From Muraenolepis orangiensis (Eukaryota; Chordata; Actinopteri; Gadiformes; Muraenolepididae): DNA of 64,000 nt. The translations under genes were made by a program, and so were the position numbers. The stretch's first letter is position 1; each line of letters opens with the position of its first letter. The stretch spans positions 9,220,643-9,284,642 of the forward strand of contig CM051013.1 of NCBI GenBank assembly GCA_027704905.1, given 5' to 3'. Under the pieces are notes generated by a model that was not told the DNA's origin, did not search any database, and saw only the letters and a list, made by a program, of their open reading frames with translations. Positions 59,140 through 64,000 of the stretch are shown here, piece by piece.

Positions 59140-60380
59140 TCCTTTGTTGCACACACATCTAATCTGGATTTTAACGATGGAAGATTATCCACAACCCCGG
59201 TGATACGTTTGGTTTTTATCTTTCTTTTTTTTTTAATTCATTCTCTAGTTCTCTAAATATGAATGTATTCAGTAGACATTATATACTATCCAAAAAGGGT
59301 GAAATGTAAATCTAAAGGGTTTGTATCCTCTATTGGTCACATACTGTCCATGTACACACACGGTGAAATTAGTTTCTCTACATTTAATCCATCCTAGTAT
59401 TAGGAGCAATGGGCAGTGTAGGGATCTATTGCCTTGCTCAAGGGCACCTATTTAACCAACAGTCCTAACCATGTTTTTTTTCTTTTTACATTGCTCATTA
59501 AATGCTTATAAATGAATTTATCATCTACTTCTCCCTACTGATATGCAGACGTGAAAAGCACCAAAAGCTGCAGTTTAGGCCCGGTGCACTTCTCTTGTTC
59601 TCCGCTAGGTGTCAGTAAGGTGCGCTTTGGTTCAACCAGCCATTGTTCCACCATGATTACATCACAGTGCATTTTTTTCTGGATTTGACTTCACCTTGAG
59701 GCTTTATTATAGCTCTATTGAGGTGGATGTGACTAATATATGCTGCATTCATTATGTGACTAAAGGACATATCTCACTTCACATCTTGGCTTCAAAACGG
59801 TGTGATAGGTTTGATGGCATGAAAATCACATTGTATCCCAAAATCAGTATTGGTATCTGTATACAATATTAATCTACTTATGAGAGTTATAGTTTATCAA
59901 ATATTTAAAAAATGTTAATTCGATGTACCATGTTGGTTGTGCCAAAGATAATGCAACATTTGTGTAATTATGTATTGCCACAAATAAAAAATACATGTCA
60001 ATTAATAATTGATCTGTTAAGGAGTCATTCATGTCATGTCGTGTCATCAAATGGAGGTTTAACATGAATAAATGTATCGGTGTGTTGATCCCAAAGCTGA
60101 TGTATAGCGCAGTTACTCATTTCAATTGTGTTGGCGCATACATTCAAAACTTCACAAAATGTATACTATACGTCTATAAATAAACAGTGAAGCCTTCCAG
60201 GAAATCGTAAACCTTCTGAACAAAATATATACAACTTTATGCAGTATATTTCCATATAGTTACACCATTACTCTCGCTGTGATTCGTGAATGACAATTAA
60301 GATCACATTTAATGACTTCTAATTAATTTAACGATGAGACATCGGCAGAAAGTTGTTTGCGAGTCGCTCGGTCCTCCTCC
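59140..60380. other. Intergenic, AT-rich
   Basis: No gene is seen. The stretch at about 59385-59460 (CCATCCTAGTATTAGGAGCA, then TTGCCTTGCTCAAGGGCACC) looks like a dispersed fish repeat. The rest appears unique. Confidence 0.6.
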
Positions 60381-60679
60381 TCAGACCAGCATCCACATCG
60401 TGCCGAGGAGAGTGATGGAGACAGCTGTTGCTAGGCGACACGCCGAGGACGAGGCTTCCGCTTGGGTTCTCTCCAGCCAGGTGCTGAACCTGCCGATCAG
60501 CGTGTACCCCTGGTCTGCGAGGCAGGCCGAACTCCTCTCCGAAGCTGGTCACCCCGGCCACGTAGAAGCTCTCCTCGTCCTCGCTGTAGCACTGCAGAGG
60601 CCCTCCGCTGTCCCCCTGTGACGACAAAAACAACAACAACATTTCAAAATGAACAACCCGCCGTATTTTTTTTTGTGTG

Positions 60680-61033
60680 GCCAAAGGTGTGCCTTCCCTC
60701 ATTGGTTGGACGAGGGGTCACCAACCGCTTGACGATCCCCAGGACCAATCTCCGGACCTGGGGCGACCGGGCCTTCTCCGTGGCCGCACCCACCCTCTGG
60801 AACGCTCTCCCCATCAACATCCGCCAAGCACCCACCTTATCATCCTTTAAACAGGCCCTCAAGAGCCACCTCTTCAACCTCGCCTTCACCCAGTAACCTC
60901 CACTCCTCACCTCCACATCCCACTGTCCCCACCATGTATGTCAATGTTTGTAAATGTGTGCAAAGTTTGTAAAGCGGCTTTGGGTACTCAGAAAAGCGCT
61001 ATATAAAATAAATGTATTATTATTATTATTATG
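60680..61033 (+). mobile_element. L2/CR1-like LINE 3' end with (ATT)n tail
   Basis: A frame ending at TAA 60896 reads RTWGDRAFSVAAPTLWNALP and SFKQALKSHLFNLAF, the typical end of a fish L2/Rex-type LINE protein. The 3' part has TTTGTAAAGCGGCTTTGGGT and AGCGCTATATAAA and ends in (ATT)n at 61015-61031. It is 5'-truncated and lies in an intron of the protease pseudogene, antisense to it. Confidence 0.8.
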
Positions 61034-61184
61034 CCTCCTGCAGTCTGTCCACAGTAGCACCTTCACAGAGGACACCTCTTCACTATTTCTATGTCGTTAT
61101 TGAGCCAGTAGGGAACAGCTTGCCCAAGGAGGACGCCTACAGGTAGACTGCAGACATTAGGGTTTGCAGTCTACCTGTGTCCTA

Positions 61185-61250
61185 TTCGTTTCGAACCCAG
61201 ATGCTCTTTGACGGTGGGTCAAACACCCTCGCCACTAGACACTAGCCCGT
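61185..61250 (-). mobile_element. tRNA-like SINE head, reversed
   Basis: On the minus strand an A-box-like CTAGTGGCGAGGGTG is followed by a B-box GGGTTCGAAACG about 35 nt later. No matching acceptor stem was found, so a SINE head is more likely than a tRNA gene. Confidence 0.4.
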
Positions 61251-61792
61251 TGTTGACCCGTGTTATAACCAATATGTCGCTGCTCAACAGAGAGTCTCCC
61301 TACTGCACAACATTCACACAAGGAGAATGTGTGGCATCGAGTGAGTTGGATCCCTCCGTCCTCACCCCCCCCCACCGTTGTAGGCCGTGCTCCCCCATCC
61401 CGTCACGAAGCAGAGGCTGAGGCTGAGGCTGAGGCTGAGTGCGGGCTGAGCCCCGAGGCTCCCGTTGGGAGTGGTGCAGACGGGCTGCACGTAGTCGTCG
61501 AAGGTCCAGGGAGAGGCCAGACGCAGCAGGGCCACGTGGCGGCCCATGGACGCCGCGCTGAAACCCTCGTGCACTCTGAGGGCGCGCACGGCTCGGCTCC
61601 GGGAGTGGCTCTCCTGGCGCCGAGAGCACGTTGAGGCCCGGCCACCGCCTTGAAGTGTCTGTGGCTGACCGTGCTGGAGACAAGACGGGAGATAAACAGA
61701 GACAGAAACGGTAGATACACGTTAAAGCTGCTGTAGGGGACAGAGACAGACAGGAGATAAACAGAGACGGTAAATGCACGTTAAAGGCGAGT

Positions 61793-62404
61793 GTGGAGTG
61801 TGTGTGTGGTTGGTGGCTGGTTTAAGCAGCTTCACCTGGCCTGAGTAAGGGACTGATTACTCTATGGCTGGTGAGGCTGCACAGGCTGTGGGTCATTGTT
61901 AATCAAGGCCCACAGGCAGGGGCGTTTCTAGGGTTTCTGGGGGCCCTAGGCAAAATCGCCGTATTTTGGAGGAGGGGGGCCCTTCGAAATTACAGAGCGG
62001 TTTATTACAGAGCCTTGAAATTACAGAACGGCAATCGAACATCATGAGGGGGTGGGGGGGGGGTAATCACGGGTTAAATATAATCTGGGCCCCCTTCCAG
62101 CTCGGAGCCCCAAGCAATTGCCTGCTTTGCCTACCCTGTTGCGACGCCCCTGCCCACAGGTTAAGCCAGCCACCACCACCACACACACTAGAGGAAGAGT
62201 TAGAATCATTGTGAACAGAGCAGATGGTACATGCTAGAGCACTTCCTCAAGTGTGTGTGGTGGTGGTGGTGGCTGTTTTAACCTGTGGGCCTTGATTAAC
62301 AATGACCCACAGGTGTGCAGCCTCACCAGCCATAGTGTAATCATTCTAACTGAGGCCAGGTGAGGCTGCTTAAACCAGCCACCAGCCACACACACACACT
62401 CCAC
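61793..62404. repeat. Large interrupted palindrome
   Basis: The left arm (61793-61916 continued at 62161-62205) and the right arm (about 62237-62404) are inverted copies with a few mismatches. Shared blocks include GGTGGCTGGTTTAAGCAGC, CTATGGCTGGTGAGGCTGCA and GGGTCATTGTTAATCAAGGC and their reverse complements. The centre is the ATGGTACAT-containing loop near 62210-62236. The left arm is split by a MITE. Confidence 0.85.
61917..62152. mobile_element. hAT-like MITE inside the palindrome
   Basis: Ends CAGGGGCGT and ACGCCCCTG are inverted copies, and the element is bracketed by an exact 8-bp duplication CCCACAGG (61909-61916 and 62153-62160), the size made by hAT transposases. Length 236 bp; contains the CCCTAGGCAAAAT motif common to this fish MITE type. 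No coding capacity. Confidence 0.88.
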
Positions 62405-63222
62405 AGTGAGACGTAAGAGCTGTCGTTTCAGTATAATTTCTTCGAATGGCATAGTTATCAGTCCACTATTTGTGAGTGAAATGCACTGTGAGAAGATCTG
62501 TTTTGTGTCGATCCACGCCTGCCTGGACCATTGGACCAGCCTATTTCTAACCAATCAGGGTATCTCTTCCCTGATTGGTTCAGGGCATCCATCTTGCCAC
62601 TTGGTCACAGGTGGGTGACAATGAAACACTTGCATGGCGGAAGAAACATCGGGAGGGAGGGACCAGAGAAGAGAGGGAGAGGACATCTATTTGGTTTGGA
62701 AAATCTTTCCTGTTCTATCGCTTGAACTCTTCACTCATAGCAAACAAATGTATCTGCTGGGCACTCCCCCCTTCGCCTTATGAGGGAGGAGGAGGACCAA
62801 ATACATCAGCTGTGGGCCTTTTAAGTGGACGGAGATAGGTGTATATAAGGGAGTAGGCTGAGGCACAGAATGGAGAAGGCAGGGTGTGGGCAAGCGCTAT
62901 ATAGACAGTATTTGCTTTGGTGTGGTATACTGAACAAGAAGTGTCAGTTCTATATACAGCTGGGTGTACCTATACCTTTAACTACAATACCATTTGAGGA
63001 AATGACCTTAGTACCTTAGTACATAAGGGCCACTGCAATATGTACTGTATATATTCAATTAGACTAATATTTGACTCATATCTTAAACCTGTTTATTTTG
63101 TTTAGTTGTAATTGCTGTTTGTAAAGAGGATGGTGAGGATTGCTACACAATTTCGTTGTATACTTACAGCGACAATAAAGGAATTCTCCTTCTCATTCTG
63201 ATAGCCATTGGACGGTACTCAC
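62405..63222. other. Intron of the protease pseudogene
   Basis: No gene is seen. The stretch 63145-63200 (ACAATTTCGTTGTATACTTA, GACAATAAAGGAATTC) is a recognisable dispersed repeat end. A short palindrome-like duplication ATCAGGG/CCCTGAT lies near 62556-62576. Confidence 0.5.
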
Positions 63223-63413
63223 GGGTAAACTCTGAAGCAGTGAGCTGCCGTGAGCACCCAGAGACCGTTGAGGATGGTGCCCCCCCCCACAGTGGTGCTT
63301 GGCCCGGATCTGGAGGCTGACCAGCCAGGGCCAGGCCCCCGCGGGGGGCTCCCGGCCCCCCACGATGCGCGGTCCGCCCGGTGTGGTCACCAAGTGCCGT
63401 TTCCCACAGACCG

Positions 63414-64000
63414 CTACGTCCAACCATTCACAACACAGCAACGTACACTACACGTTGTTTTTTTGGTTTGTTTTTAAATCAAGAATACATTTGATATGAT
63501 CATGATAAGGCGACGAGTGAGCCTACCTTGGGACGAAACGTTGGAAAAATATAACGATAACACTTAGGATCTTGATAAATGTGCCAGGATCCATGTTTGT
63601 ATAGGCCTAATTGTGTTTAAATCGCTGGACAAATGCGTTAGGACCTGGTTTCCACAGATTGGAATTTGGCAACAGAACAGCAATGCGTGCGTAACGTGTT
63701 TTTTCTGTATTGTATTTTCTGTTCAACAGATTAATACAAAAACAAATGTTTTTACGAAATTAAAGAAATACCCTACACATTGTGTGTGTCTTTTCTTCTC
63801 AATTATCTTCCAACCAAATATTTTTGACATGGCAATATTGCATTCTCGGTTCTCGTATAGGCTACATGAAACCATTCGAACAAATACAAGTAATTGCTTT
63901 ATCTTAGTAAGAATCATAAGGTAAGAAATAATTTAGCCTGGACTTCAAAGTAAAAGTACGTGAACACACGGCGACACTATAGGAGTTCACCATTGGTCAT
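63414..64000. other. Right edge, no gene resolved
   Basis: An acceptor for the minus-strand protease exon sits at 63414-63417 (GTAG on that strand). A signal-peptide exon may lie here or beyond the window, but I could not identify one. The sequence is AT-rich and unique-looking. Confidence 0.5.

Larger units (their letters stand above)
60381..63413 (-). pseudogene. Trypsin-like serine protease pseudogene (TMPRSS12/acrosin-like)
   Basis: Three recognisable exons on the minus strand. Exon 63413-63223: activation site PRIVGGREPPAGAWPW and the catalytic His in VLTAAHC, with one extra base in a G9 run. Exon 61673-61366: HFKAVAG, LRVHEGF, VALLRLAS, FDDYVQPVC, FVTGWGSTAYNGG, with two further frame breaks, a CTCAGC hexamer expansion, and His instead of the catalytic Asp (RHVALL). 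Exon 60615-60381: GDSGGPLQCY with the catalytic Ser, one more frame break, a Cys-to-Phe change (GEEFGL), and a hydrophobic C terminus ending at TGA 60381-60383. The exon that should lie between GWGS and GDSGG was not found. Splice signals and phases between the first two exons still agree. The decay is real rather than sequencing noise if the intact atf7 and dip2b frames are a guide. Trypsin-like C-terminal hydrophobic tails suggest a membrane-anchored testis-type protease. Confidence 0.8.

Noticed and set aside
60462..60896. 144-codon frame as a host gene
   Set aside because: Its C-terminal part is the end of an L2/CR1-like LINE protein, followed by the LINE tail.
61185..61250. tRNA genes at this and at 45555-45635 and 46070-46140
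   Set aside because: They have A- and B-box-like sequences but no paired acceptor stem, and are joined to SINE bodies.

Overview
This is a vertebrate nuclear window, almost certainly from a ray-finned fish. The genes are split into many short exons with GT-AG introns. The flanking DNA carries tRNA-derived fish SINE tails, an IR/DR-type Tc1 element and hAT-like MITEs, and very long (CA)n/(GT)n arrays are unusually dense. That density would suit a gadiform such as a cod relative, but this last point is only an inference.

Layout. (1) 1-16020, + strand: atf7, a bZIP/C2H2 transcription factor. I reconstructed 11 coding exons (5048-13316, 519 codons, frame intact), a candidate non-coding first exon and promoter at the left edge, and a 3' UTR ending near an ATTAAA signal at 15997. 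(2) 16800-58085, + strand: dip2b, disco-interacting protein 2 homolog B. I reconstructed 37 coding exons (17052-55188, 1587 codons, frame intact across all junctions) with a 17.3 kb first intron made mostly of microsatellites and repeats. (3) 49511-51001: a Tc1/mariner element inside dip2b intron 27. Its open frame has lost about 50 residues, including the first catalytic aspartate. (4) 60381-63413, - strand: a decayed trypsin-like serine protease of the TMPRSS12/acrosin type with several frameshifts and a lost catalytic Asp. LINE and SINE fragments lie in its introns, and a large palindrome split by a hAT-like MITE lies between its first two recognisable exons.

The two intact genes are not a functional unit like an operon; they are tandem neighbours. 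atf7 binds CRE/AP-1-type sites after stress-kinase phosphorylation. dip2b carries a DMAP1-binding region and two fatty-acyl-AMP-ligase-like domains. In human, DIP2B lies near ATF1 and TMPRSS12 on 12q13, so a protease remnant next to dip2b is plausible conserved synteny.

I found no evidence of a previously undescribed multi-gene system. The most interesting items are at the level of splicing and genome structure: a 3' splice site of dip2b whose pyrimidine tract is replaced by a (TG)n array, (CA)n arrays directly behind several dip2b donors including a GC donor, the MITE-split palindrome, a cluster of long dinucleotide arrays of nearly equal length (196-222 bp), and the catalytically crippled but open Tc1 transposase. 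Exon limits were read by eye from splice signals and frame, using remembered mammalian ATF7 and DIP2B protein sequences as a guide; no alignment was run.
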